Origin: Atherix ibis
Taxonomy: Eukaryota > Arthropoda > Insecta > Diptera > Athericidae
Length of the DNA: 64,000 bases
Direction: 5' to 3'
NCBI GenBank assembly: GCA_958298945.1
Contig: OY282609.1
Span: forward strand, 62,716,220 to 62,780,219
The position numbers and the translations under genes were made by a program. Position 1 is the stretch's first letter; every line of letters starts with the position of its first letter. The notes beneath the pieces are model-generated. The model was not told the origin of the DNA. It saw only the letters and a list, made by a program, of their open reading frames with translations, and did no database searches. Of the stretch, positions 1 through 12,484 are shown piece by piece.

Positions 1-3000
1 ATAGGGAATAAGAGCATGTAGTCTTATCTCATCCCTATAACAAAAGACTGAGAATATGAATAGAATCGTGTAGGGTAAAAAGAGGATCATCGATTATATC
101 GAGCAGAAGCTTTTCTTTCCCAAAGCGATGAGAATGTTTTCCTTACCACGAAATGAAGCAATTTCCCATCTAGTCAACGTAAGACTTCTGATACTGTTTT
201 CTAGATGAATGGCAAACGAAAAAAGATATGTGATGTGTTGTTCTTTTGCGGACGTGGTTTCATTCGAAGACTTTCGTAAAAGCTCAACTCTCTACCCCGC
301 GACAATTTAGCGCTGAAGGGGCATGTATTGTAGATCGGTGTTATCCAATATAAGAATTGTTCCATTCGGTTTTTGTCTAGTCAAGGAAGAATGGGTGGAA
401 CAGGAAAAGAGAGCATGGCGTTTGCTAATTTAACGCTTGATTTGTTTCGCTTCTTCTTGTACTAATGCAAAATGGTATAATTTTCGCAACTCAAAATCGA
501 AAATTTTATCACCCGCAAATTTATTTTTGTGGGAGAGTACAAGGTTGTTAGGGGAAACAAAATAAATTTACGTATGATGTATGAGTTATGGGTGTATTTA
601 TGTTTTTTTGGAGGAGAATAATTTGTTCAAAATATTTGATATTAAATGAATTAGTTATTAAACACAATCTGAAAAGGAATTAGACGATTTATTTATTTTA
701 ATCATGGATAATATGAGGGTTTGTTAATATTATCAAAACTAAAGTCCCACTCTTTTACATTTACATATTTCAAGTCTCACTACTTTTCTGTCACATTTTG
801 TATGTAACTTTTCCTTTATATCGAGTTAAATAATAATTAATAATAATAAAACTAAAACTATTCACCTATCATATGGCTGGACCATTATTTGTACTTAAAA
901 AAATATAAATTATACGTGATAAGAAATATAAATAATGTAGGAATTATTTAAATCATATTTTACTATACTCGTATGTATCTTAATTTATATTATCGCGTCC
1001 ATTTCTTAATTTGCTTTTCTCTTTTTTCTTGTTTCTATCAAATGTACACATTTTCATTATTTCTTAAAAACAGTTTTTTTAACTAATTTATTTCACACAG
1101 TATTTTTTTGTTTTTGTTTGCTTTATTATAATTATACCAAATAATATTTTTTATCCGTAATATTATGATATTGGGATGAAGATAACAAAACATGGTAGAG
1201 CTTTTACAAAATGAAGTCAAGAAAGGAAATCGCAATTTTTGCTGCTAATGACACTGCCACTATGCTATACATTTTTATTGTTATTATTATTAGTATGATT
1301 ATTATTATTATTATTATTTAGTTGGTATCCGACTTACTTAGTTTGTCGTGGAATTATGTCCTAGAAATTCTCTCCCCTAAAATGGTTGGATGGTGTCAGT
1401 ATCTGTTTATAACGGCTACATTACTCGTATTTCCACTAAAACGTTGCTCATTATTATGATTATTAGTCAATGGTATGCCATTAAGAGGGGATGTTGTTGT
1501 CAGTATGAATAACTGTGCATATACATTGAAGCACAAGATAGATATGCTTCATTGAATTAGTTAGAAACTAAGGTTAGTATCAAAGGTAGACTAGGCTTGG
1601 CTTTGTTGGGCTGGTCTAGGTTAAGTCAAGTTAGATTCGATTAACCTAAACTAGACGAACCCAAATTAGACCAGTAGGAAGTAGCAATTTAACACTCGAA
1701 TATACTCACCAATTAATTATACTTATTTTGCCACATTATAATAAATAATACACTAATAATAAAGTGATAATAATTTACTAATTTGTGATAGCGTATACTA
1801 TACAGTCAAGAGAATTCCCCTCTTATAGCTGCTACTATAGTACTCGTAGTAATAAAACGTAGCTCTTAAATTAAGATATTTCTATATAAATGGTCGACGT
1901 TCGTATAAAATATTAAAAGTAAAAGTTTCCTGCAAGGAAGAATACATTTGGAATCGAAATGGTCTAAAATAGAATGGAAATACCATATATGTTGGTGTTG
2001 TATTTATGGGCGCCTTTCATACTGAATTAGCTTTTTCGTTAATTATTTCATATTGGTTTGCTTGACTGAGAATATTAATTCCTATATGCAATAAGAAAAT
2101 ATTATTATTAATGGTATTACATTTTGAAATATATTCTCTATATACTTTAAAATATTTGAGGTGATTCTATGAAAATAAATTTTTTACCATTAATTCATCA
2201 TTTCAAGTTACTTAATATAATTGAGATATAAAATCTATTTAACGAATAAATTTTTCTTTAATAACTTTTTAAGAACTCTCTTTTTTGTTGTTGAATAAGT
2301 ACGATTTTTTTTTATAAAAAAATCAAAACCTTATCTGAAAGGGTATATGTATGTATGTGTATAATGTATTATCTTACACAAAGTTATATACATATATGTA
2401 TGTATACTAATTGATAATATTAACAAAATTCTTTGTTTTATTTATATTTATAGATACATTTAGAGTGTTATTAATGTGTATTTATTAAATTATCGAAAGT
2501 TAATAATGCTACTATTTTCTTTGTTATTTCAAATAAACTTAAGTGTTATAAAACATCAAAAATAACTCATAAATTGTTTACCAAAAGTCATTTTTCATCA
2601 TAAATTTATATACATATAAATATTTGAAGAACAATCATAATGTAGCACAATATCCTTTTATGAAGAATGTTAAGACGATTCGAAATGGGAAAATATTCAA
2701 AAATTTTATCACCAGTTTTGCTAATTTTCAATTATTCATTGATTTAACTGAGATGAAGGAAGAACGTACGTCTCTATTCGTATGTCATAAATAATATAGA
2801 AATAAGCGTGAGCACATGATGATAAATTTGATTTATGTTTAGTAGTCACACACAAATACTCGTAAATACACAGATCTCTTTTAGAGTAATGGACGAGAAA
2901 AAAATGAAAATATTTTATATTTTTATTATTATTGCCGTTATTATTGAAATTTATGTAGTGTAGGAGCTGTCAATAATGGACGCTTTTGCGTTGGCTTTTA

Positions 3001-4139
3001 CGCTTTTCCCCCTTTTTAAAATTGTTTTTCTTTAGCTTTTCTTATTTACACTTATTTTGTGACAATCGGACAATTTTTAAACTAATAATACTTCTCTAAA
3101 TCAAGCCAATCTAAAAATATGTGAGAAAAAATTGACAGATTTATACTTGTTTTGAATTTTCATATAACACTATTGCGAATAGAAAATAATTCAAAAAAAG
3201 AAAAAGGGATAAGAGTCCCAACTCCATATTAAAGTGAATAGAGAGGACAAAAATGTTATAAACTTTTATATACCCTTTTAAGTGATTTAATAGTTGAAAT
3301 ATGATAAAATAAATACGATTTGGGTTCCTTAATTGTACAGAAAAGTGTAAATAAAAGAGTTTAGTCAAAATATGATGCTTCTATAACCATATGGTGTATT
3401 TGTATGGTGTAGTGCAGAAAAAGAATCACTGAAAAATATGAAAAATTTCTCATATTGTTCATAAATCAACCTAATAGCTAAGCTAATGTGCTTACATAAT
3501 CTTTAAATAAAATCTCATAAAATTCAAATTTCCATATTTTCATAAAATACTCCCTTCGAAAAGGAACAATCAAAAAATGTTTAAGGTTAGTGCAAATGCC
3601 AAAAAGATTAACAAAGGTTCTCTTCTACTCTCTTTACTATAAATAAATGTGTAGTTAGTACATGGCATGATACTTATTTTTATATAAATATACTATTTAT
3701 ATATTCTCAAACTACACTATATAAATATACATACATACAATACAGGATATATGCAAAAATATAATACTCGTATATGGACAAAAAATTGTACAATATTAAT
3801 AAGTATTTCTAAAGAATATATTTACATGAATAATTTAAAAGAAAAATATAGAAATTGCTATTAGGATATCCTTTTGACAAAAGACGATTTGATCATTTTA
3901 AATATAGATTGAAGTGTATCAAATTTTAATACGGTTTGAATTTTATCAAATATACAATTATATATTGTTATATTTATTTATATTTGATTAATTGTTTTTT
4001 AAGTATTTTTTTAAAGAAAAAATCATTTCTCTTAAAAAAAAAAATTTCACTTTATTAATAATTTGTTTTCTTACAAAATCGGTAGTCATATCCGACGATA
4101 TATACGCAATACTAAAGAGCATGAGGAGTGAAGTTGTAT
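1..4139. other. AT-rich intergenic or intronic DNA
   Basis: I see no supported gene here. The first 480 bases are less AT-rich than what follows, but I found no sustained frame or recognisable motif in them. The stretch contains an ATT-type microsatellite near 1275-1319, an imperfect inverted repeat at 1606-1664, and several TACTCGTA octamers. The remainder is low-complexity A/T runs. Confidence 0.6.
1275..1319. repeat. (ATT)n microsatellite
   Basis: An imperfect run of ATT/TTA trinucleotides, broken once by a GTATG interruption. It is simple-sequence DNA with no coding potential. Confidence 0.9.
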
Positions 4140-4700
4140 CCTTGTACAGCAAAATTTAGAAATAACGATGTACTCATAGAATCAAATTTTGTGTTAAGCT
4201 TGGTGAATCCGCGAGTTTGACTTATGAAAAGCTGCAACGCGTTAATGGGGAACATTTCTTATCAAGACCACAAGTTTTTTGGTGGTACAAAGCATTTTCG
4301 AAGTGTCACGAAGCCGTGGAAAATATATCTCGCTCGATAATGATCTCAACATCGAAAACTAATGAAAATATAGAATGGGTGAGAGCTCTTGCTAGGTCAC
4401 ACCATTGATTTAACATTGAATCTGATTTATAAAAAAAGGCTCATAATGAGGGTTCTTCGCTTCAGATGGAATATTGTAGATACCTGGATGCTCCATCATG
4501 TCAGCGCCCTCTGCTACACGGCTATATCCATCAACGACTGTATGTCGGGAAGAGAAATACCTGTAGTTTCCCAGCCCCCTTATTCATCTGATCTAAGTTT
4601 TTGTGACTTTTTTATTTATTTCACAAGAACAAAAAACACTTGAAAGGCGATTCTAGTTGACGCCCTCCAGTCTGATCCATCAATGTTTTAGTTGCCCAAG
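4140..4700 (+). pseudogene. Decayed mariner transposase, internally deleted
   Basis: Conceptual translation recalls a mariner (Tc1/mariner superfamily) transposase. The N-terminal DNA-binding part reads KFCVKLGESAS, then TYEKLQRVNGEHFLSRPQVF and WYKAF, then the linker TSKTNENIEWVRAL around 4172-4400. After a stop the frame shifts to a C-terminal part resembling the second catalytic block (WMLHH, where HHDNAP is expected) and the third (QPPYSSDLSFCDFF, expected YSPDLxPCDFF) at 4480-4620. The region between, with the first catalytic Asp, is missing. I see no clear terminal repeats. It is a dead relic of the same family as the copy at 46.1-47.6 kb. Confidence 0.8.
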
Positions 4701-6617
4701 GGCACTATTTTGAATAGGATAACTTTAATATATAAAAATAAAATAAAATCATTGCCAAAAAATAATCAGTATGATTATGATGATTTTGTCATATCTAGTG
4801 TGCTTTATACATTTAAGAAAAAACATGTTAGAAAATACAATGGTATATTTAAAAAAAGTTAAATCTTTATAATAGGAGAATGAAACTAAAAGTACTTTCT
4901 CTTGAGAAAAAAACATTTTATACCATTTTAAATTAAATATGTTCAAAATTATATAAAAAATATATTGTAAATAAAATTAAAAAAAACCCATAAACAACGA
5001 AACTGCATTAGAACACGACTGTCCAGATATTATTGCAGTTTAGTAAAACCAATGCTAGCATTAAAATGTCAGCTTTTCTGAAAAAATTTCATTTCGATTT
5101 ATGGTAAAATTTCTCGTACGACAAACTTTTCTGCTGTTACATTGGAGATTAGTTTTATTTTGAATTTGCACGATATTTGGAGCTTTTTTCTTCTTAACAA
5201 ACTTTACTAACGCAAAAAAAAAAACAATATTATGCTCTCTTGTAGCTATATGCAAGTCATATGACCATAAGGACAATCGTCCAACTACTTTAATACTATT
5301 CATATTTTACTATATAATCTATATATTATTTATAATAAATTAATAAGAGGAGCAATATTCTGATTTATATATAATATAACTTGTTCAATGAGACAATGAA
5401 ATATTAATTAAAAATATGAAATATATAGTATATAATTTTAGTACCCTTGTTGTTGTCAAATATTGAGTATAGTAGAATAATATATTTCTATATATGTACT
5501 CATTCCAGATACACTTGTTGTTTATAATACTCGTAAACATAGTTTTATAATGAGACTGCTAGCATAAACGATAGCATATTTAATAAAACTTGGAATATAT
5601 TATACGAATATATACGTGTATACATATTTTTTCGAAAATAATAAAGAGTAGTTGAAGACTATGATTTCTATTCGAAGATTAAGTTTAAAGTTTAAACAGT
5701 AAGATTGAACGCTTCAAGGCATACAGGACGTTTACTATTCGTAATGGAAATGGAGATAGAATGGCTATGACGTCAATTGAACTTAGAGTAACTATTTCCT
5801 ATGAAATCCAGAAACAGTAACAGAGCTAGAAATGTATAGAGTTCCAAAGTAGATGGGGAAAAAAACTAAACAGAGTTAGTAAAATAAGAAAATATGAAAT
5901 AAAGTTTGTCTCTACAAATGAATTGAAATTCTGTGAGCACGTTTACGATGGAATCAAATTTTCTAACTCTAGAGTACGAGCATATATGTTATATGGTTGA
6001 ATTTGCAATAGAATCTATACAATAAATTAAGACAAATTCATACTATACGTATCGAAGAGAATATTTATAGATCCTTATTTGAAACTATATAATAGCGACA
6101 CTTTGGAGAGCTTTATCAATACACAATTTGAATAAGAACATACACATACATACAAATATGTGTAGTTTCAACTTTTATTAAAATTGCAATGTATCTAAGT
6201 ATATACTTGCACCCAAATAGAAATGCACTTAACCTGATTTACTTTATCTACTTTGCAGGAAATTTTATTTAGTTTGAAATGTTATATGAATTGCATTCGT
6301 TTAGGGCTAAATCAATACGTTATATTGTAAGTGTGATATTTTATTCTAGGATCGCTAAGGTATGAATATGGATATAAGATAGTTTGATGCATTAAATAAA
6401 ATTACAATATGGAATCTAGCTTTGACTAATGAAAAGCGTTTATACCAATTACTATTACTATCTTCTATTAGACATTCGATTATTATGTAGTATTCTTTCT
6501 TTTTTTCTTATATATGTACAAGAATAGTATGCTAATGCCAAATTATTTTCAATATACATTCTTTCTCTGTTATTTTATTATTTTTTAATGTGCAATACAA
6601 ATTAAAATATACTGTAT
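4701..6617. other. AT-rich DNA, no gene seen
   Basis: Only short frames occur here. They have low-complexity composition, with no splice-bounded or motif-bearing segment that I could find. Confidence 0.6.
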
Positions 6618-6705
6618 GCCGGACTGGACCGCTAGCACAGTCGTTAGCGTACTGGACTACCACCCAGGGAGGGCGTGGGTTCGTATCCCACAAAATTTAT
6701 GGTCC
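6618..6705 (+). repeat. tRNA-like sequence, probable SINE head or tRNA relic
   Basis: The segment has an A-box-like stretch at 6633-6649 (TAGCACAGTCGTTAGCG) and a perfect T arm at 6675-6691: 5-bp stem GTGGG/CCCAC around the loop TTCGTAT, which supplies a B box. An anticodon-like stem CTGG/CCAG is present, but its loop has eight bases. The bases after the T arm do not pair as an acceptor stem with the 5' side. A functional tRNA is therefore unlikely. A tRNA-derived SINE head with an AT-rich body, or a decayed tRNA gene, fits better. No second copy was seen in the window. Confidence 0.55.
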
Positions 6706-8219
6706 TATGCTAATTCCCAATAACAACAAAATAGTTTTCCTTGCCATTTTAATTTCCTTATCCCGATATTGTTTGTCCCCAAATCTTAAATTTTTTCTTA
6801 AATTTAGAGAATATTTTTTTTATATTCCATGACAATCATTCTAAATAAAATAATTTTAGTTAACATTAAATTGTGAGTTAGTTTTTAAAACATAAACAAT
6901 TTATTTGTATATATCAAAAATATAGGTCAATGTTATAAAATAAAAAGAATTAGAAAGAAATATTTATCAAATTGTAAAAATATGATAAAAATACCATAGA
7001 ATATCAAAAAAAATTAATAATGAGCATTCTATGAAATAGTTAAGTGGAACATAAATCTATTTATGCTATTAGTGCTCATACCGGTAGTAATTTAAACAGA
7101 CGGTATTTAAATAGTCTTAGAGGGAGGTTAAATAAAAACCTAACTAGAACTGTATGAACAGTTATTTATGTATAAACATATGTACAGATTTGTATATATA
7201 TATATATATGTACTACTGGTAAGAGCATTACTTTATAATAAAAGTTTGACAATGAAAACACCGTTAAATGGAACTTTACTCGACAAGAATACACAACATA
7301 AAATTAACTAAAATATGGCTGCATTATAAATTTGTGTCATTGCGCCAAAAATACCATGAACTGATGAGAATCACTATTACCCTAACAGTAGTACGGACAC
7401 AGGATAACAACTGACACAGAATAAAGAAAGACTGTATTTTGGAATTCAACCTTAAATGTATTCATGTATCTTGCATCCTATTTAATTATTCATCAGTTTT
7501 AGTCGTTGCTCATATAAATTTTCGTATATGAACATTAAAAAAGAAAAACCTGAAATCAAAAACAAGAGCAAAAAAATAAAATATAAAAGTACATGACTCT
7601 GCTTCTTTCAGAGAAAGGACCTATTTATGTTTGTATATTGTATATGTAGTATAGTTGAAGAGTACAGTATACTGCAGTCAAAGTTTAAAGAAAATGGATT
7701 GCACGGTACAATTTTATGATTATACAAGTAGTCGTACATATGTGTAGAACTCTGCAAAAGGGTTGATAAATCTTTAAGTTTTCTTCTGTACCTGTTTTCA
7801 TCCAGAATCGTTTGCTATCGATTCTTTTTAAAATGCATAAAAATCGTATAAGAGGAGTAAATAATTAATAATATTAGGATAATTTCAAAAATTCATAAAA
7901 ATTGCATAAAAGTAAAAATACATCAAAATCGTCTTTTACTATACTTACGAGTATATTCTGATGCATTTCTATTAATAGGGTATGAAATATATATATGAAA
8001 AGGATACGAGATATAGAAAAAATACTTTTCTTTGTATATGATGAAAATAAGTATTGTATAAAAAAGCTAATGAAATATATTTTAGTAAGCTTTTGAGTGA
8101 ATGCATTTCATAAAAATAAACTAAATACAAACGAAAATGGGTAAAAATTGGTTCTACACATAGTCTATAAACATTTTTACTACTATTTGTTGAGTATATC
8201 TAAATTATATATTTTTGTT
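6706..8219. other. AT-rich DNA, no gene seen
   Basis: No supported frame. It holds a short (TA)n run near 7195-7208 and one TACTCGTA-type octamer near 7946. It forms the 5' flank of the LINE insertion that follows. Confidence 0.6.
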
Positions 8220-9524
8220 AATATTTCAATTCTCCTTCCACTTCTCTCAAAAATCTTTTAAAAAATCCTCCTTCGCCGCTTATATCCTCTACTCGAATCT
8301 TCAAATTTAATTCCTAATCACCAATTTGGTTTCCGCGCCGAACACTCCACTACCCAGCAGTGTCATCGTGTTGTCGATTTCATTGCATCCTCTTTAGAAA
8401 GAAAATAGTACTGTCCCGGTGTGTTTCTTGATATAAGTCAAGCTTTTGATAGAGTTTGGCACCCGGGTCTACTATGGAAACTCAAGAGGTTCCTTCCTTC
8501 CACCTATTTCCTAATCCTAAGATCATTCCTTTCCAACCGACACTTCCAAGTAAATGAATCCAACGAACTGTCCAATATCTCTCCGATATTGGCTGGGGTT
8601 CCTCAGGGTAGCATACTTGGACCCATCCTCTACAACATTTACACATCCGATATCCCAACCTGCCCTAATACCTTCTTTGCTACATACGCCGATGATACGG
8701 CCTGCCTTGCATCTAGCGAAAATCCCCAACATGCTTCCGAAACTCTCCAAATCCAAATCCAAACCACCCAGAACTGGTTTACTAAGTGGAGAATAAAAGT
8801 CAATGAACGTATATCTATGCAGGTAACTTTTACTCTCCGTCGTGAGACATGCCCTCCCATATACCTTAATTGCAGTGCCATACCTCAACATACCGAAGCT
8901 CGGTATCTAGGAATGTACTTAGACAAACGCATACAAGACTTAAAAGACAAGAACTTAAAAGACGAAACCTAAAACTTCTTCGACTTCTAGACAAACGTTC
9001 CAAACTTACTATAGACAGCAAAGTTCTGTTATACAATACCTTACCGAAACCCATATGGACATACGGACTAGAACTCTGGGGATCTACTAAGCCTTCTAAT
9101 TCCCATCGAATCCAATCCCTTCAATCAAAAATACTCCGTACAATTGTCGATGCCCCCTTTTATGTTCGCAATACTGTTATTCATCATGATCTTAAAGACC
9201 CATTTGTTTTTGATGTGGCTGTATCTCGTTATAAAAAGTTCCGTTTCTGTGTCCTCAATCATAATAATCCTCTTGTTCAAGAACTATCCTCCATTTCCTT
9301 CCCTAGAAATACCCATCGAAGACTTAAGCGTCACTGGTCGCGTGATTTACTTAAATACTGAGGCCTAAAAGAAACACACGCTAGCAGGAGAAACTTCATT
9401 GGATATTTACTCCCCACAACCTTTCAAGTTAATTAATACTATTGCAAAAATTTCCTTATTACTATGTTGTAGTTGTAAATATCTAAATAAATAAAAAAAA
9501 ATAAAAATAAAAAAATATTTCAAT
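8220..9524 (+). mobile_element. 5'-truncated jockey-like LINE with 11-bp target duplication
   Basis: A non-LTR retrotransposon 3' fragment. The 11-mer AATATTTCAAT lies directly before the first homologous base (8220-8230) and again straight after the A-rich tail (9514-9524), as expected of a target-site duplication. The insert (8231-9513) begins inside the reverse transcriptase domain, i.e. it is 5'-truncated, and ends in an adenine-rich tail with AATAAATA-like repeats. In-frame stops and one frameshift make it non-functional. The clade call (jockey-like) rests on overall sequence feel and on the C-terminal region after the RT. A chance duplication in AT-rich DNA is possible but unlikely at exactly these two positions. 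Confidence 0.85.
8231..9361 (+). pseudogene. LINE reverse transcriptase ORF2 fragment, broken
   Basis: RT motifs appear in order: LLSKIF near 8241, the NHQFGFRAEHSTTQQ block near 8310-8360, FLDISQAFDRVWHPGLLWKL near 8424, AGVPQGSILGP near 8600, and the catalytic YADD box at 8695-8706. A thumb/C-terminal region follows, with YNTLPKPIWTYGLELWGSTK and RRLKRHW, before TGA at 9359-9361. Defects are TAA at 8259-8261, TAG at 8406-8408, and a frameshift near 8930-8945 that moves the reading to the frame ending at 9361. The endonuclease and gag parts are absent because of 5' truncation. It once encoded a nuclear target-primed reverse transcriptase. Confidence 0.85.
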
Positions 9525-11888
9525 AATTTTAAATAAATGCACGGTATTTAAATTTGATTCTAAAAAGAGAATTTATGCGTTTATTTTTCAGATTTTATTT
9601 ACAAAATAAAAAAATGCACAAACAAAGAAAATCTGTATGAATTTCTTATTTATTCATACCGATTCAATTTCTTAATGGCTAAACGCATTCACTTAAGTTT
9701 TTTTCGTACTAGCTTTTGGACTAAAAGTAGTAGAGTAAAAATAGAAGAAAACTGCTCTCGTTACCTTTACGTTGTTTTTGTAGCACAAAAAAGGAACTCG
9801 AGGCAATTATTCACAATAAGGTTAACACAGTCTGTAAATGAATTTATTGAAAAAAGGAAGAAGTTGTTCACTTCTTTTTAAAAAGTTTTTTTTTCAATTT
9901 GTAATTTCCATTATCATATTTCCTATATAGAATCTCTTATGAATAATTTTAAAAAAATCTCATTTCTATGTTGTAGAAATTTTTCGAAAGGAGCTGAATA
10001 TAAAATCATTTTTAGTTAATATTATTTTTTTTTTTTTTAAATTTTCGCAGCAGTTCTTTTATTTTTATTTTTGAGAAGAGTAAATTTAAATTTTCTGAAA
10101 GAAACTATGTTTTGATCCTTCATTAAAAACCAACCAAATTGATTGTTCAATATTTCTCTAGTCCCCATACTATCTGGCATTTATTTTCTTTCATTACCAA
10201 ATATAAAAAGAAATAAAAGTTTAAGAATGAATGCAAGAATTTTCTATTAAATATTCCAATATTCAAAAGTAAAGTTGATTAATTTAGTACTTGAATAGAG
10301 TTATAATTTACTAAATGGATAATTAATTAATTGCTACTATTGATTCTCGTTTACTTTATTCTTTAATTTTTTAAATGGATTTTCTTCTTGACTGTTTCCT
10401 TTTTATCCGCACAGCACTTTTTCCAGATGTAAATTATATTCCAGAAAGAAAAGTATTTTGCTCAAACTGTTACAAAAAATAAATTAATTCTTATTGTCTT
10501 TTAGTCGATTGTTAATGTTGAATCTTTTTGCTGAGTTTATATTTACAATGAACCTTTTACAAAATGGGTAATCATTAATAAAATTTAAAAAGAAAAAAAA
10601 GCTAAAAGAAAAATCATTTAGATAGACGAAAGCAGTATATATACTCGTATCTAATAAAAGTGATATAATAAGAAATACACATAGATACTTAAAGAAAAAT
10701 TTATATAGATAAATAAATCAACCAATATATTGTTTTTTTTTTACATTATTTTAAAGAAGGAGTATGAAAATAATTAAATATTTGCAAAAGATTATTCTTG
10801 GGAATAAAAAAAATTATTCCCAATAATAATTATTGATAAAGAAGGATGAATGGAACATATTTGACATTTTTCGGTATTGTGTAAACTGCACAAAAATAAT
10901 TCTAGATATTTTACGATATATATCTATTTATATTTTTGTATGTAAAGAGAATAAAAAAAATGAAAGAGGAAACTTCACATTAGGAAATCAAATTCTTAAT
11001 AATCTTGTTAAATTGTATCTGTTTGAAAAATCGATTGACAATCATGCCAGTGACGGGCACAAAGGATAACCATCCCACCCCACAGGTATCTTCATATTCT
11101 ATACTTCTGTCAACTTTATTGATTACTTTTTAAAGACATATGAAAAATGGGAAAGGTTAAGTGTTAAGTATTTGCTGTACTTTACGTTTTCGTTAGCAAT
11201 TTTACTATTGTAAAAAGAATCTGGACTGAATGCTTTAGGGTGGCTGCAGATAATATAGAACCGCGAAATGGAATTTTTCCTGTCGCATATGTAACGGGTA
11301 TGCCATCATAAATAATGAAATATTTACTGTTCAAGAATTTTTATCCTTTCTGTCTTTCCGCTCATCTACTATTAAATAACTTAGTATAGAATATAATACA
11401 ATTATTTATTTTCTGTTTATAGTATTTCAAATGAAGTAATTGTTATATACGAATTCACTTCATTTATTAGATTTAATTAGTTTTTGTATTAACTGTAATG
11501 AAAATATAAAAAATATAAATATATCTGAAATCAACTTTGTTCGCTATAATTTAATTAAATCTTATAAAAGAAAAATGATTAGAATACTGAGTATTCTTTA
11601 TTTATTAGATGTACTCGTAGATAAATAAATAACTACAAAGATAAAATTGTTGCAGGCTTGAAGGAATCTTTACTTATTATTATTTTAATATTGATTGTCG
11701 TTTCAAACATTGATTGGTGTTTAATGGTAGGATTTGACAGTATAGGTTGCTTGTAAGAGAGTTGTAATCATATGTTAGGTGAGAAAAGATTTTTTGTTAT
11801 AAGAAAATGGATAGTTCACAAACAAACGATTACGTATATAAAAACAGGAGCATCAACAATTCCACGTTAAATGTTTATTAATATAATG
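9525..11888. other. AT-rich DNA with one exon-like island
   Basis: Mostly A/T runs and short frames with no recognisable product. The exception is 11040-11300, where composition is richer and splice-like edges occur. That island is treated under findings as a possible SH3-type exon. Confidence 0.5.
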
Positions 11889-12340
11889 TCATGGGTAGCG
11901 TACTTTGTCCGTTTGTGAAATAATACTGCCATAAAGATATATAGTAGGGGACGGTCCTGTGACTATAATAAAAGTGGATCGAATCCATGTTTGCTCATTG
12001 AATTCCACTTTAAATTTTTGAGCTATTATTAAATGGAATTGATATGGAATTTGTTGCAGCAAGGGATATATATATATTGGGATGTTCATGATGCGTCAGG
12101 ATAGTAGCATCATCAGCATATGTTGAAAATAAGTTACTAACATTGAAGGAAATATCGTGAGTATAGTGTATGGGACTAAGAAGACTTCCCTGCGGGATAC
12201 CAGCTTTTTCAAGCGATATTTGCTATTGCTCTATATTTTCTACTACCTAAAGATATTTCGCTGGAAGATATAATTCCATGATAAATAAATAAGGGGAAGG
12301 AAGGATTCCACGCCATACACTATCAAATGCTTATGAAATA
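11889..12340 (-). pseudogene. LINE reverse transcriptase relic (minus strand)
   Basis: Read on the minus strand, the region gives AFDSVWRGILP near 12335-12305, KAGIPQGSLLSPI near 12210-12170, SNLFSTYADDATILTHH near 12130-12090, and then a palm/thumb portion ending in GSIISQTDKVRYP near 11889. The order and spacing match the AFD, PQG and YADD boxes of jockey-like RT domains. Internal stops and small shifts break the frame. No 3' tail or target duplication could be identified. It is a separate insertion from the one at 8.2 kb and in the opposite orientation. Confidence 0.75.
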
Positions 12341-12383
12341 TCTAAAAATATACCTCGACAGTAGTCAGAAAAATTCAAAGAAA

Positions 12384-12484
12384 GTGTATAAAATAAGAAT
12401 AATTTTCTGTAGATAGAAGATAATTATTTTTGGAATTGTGTATAAAATAAGAATAATTTTCTGTAGATAGAAAATAATTATTTT
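12384..12484. repeat. 54-bp tandem duplication, two copies
   Basis: A unit starting GTGTATAAAATAAGAATAAT at 12384 recurs at 12438, nearly unchanged over about 47 bases. It lies next to the LINE relic and is likely a local slippage or unequal-exchange product. Confidence 0.85.

Noticed and set aside
6633..6691. Functional tRNA gene
   Set aside because: The anticodon loop has eight bases and no acceptor stem can pair, so only a tRNA-like relic or SINE head is claimed.
8523..9054. Three minus-strand open frames (8523-8891, 8639-8881, 8866-9054)
   Set aside because: All are shadows of the plus-strand LINE reverse transcriptase.
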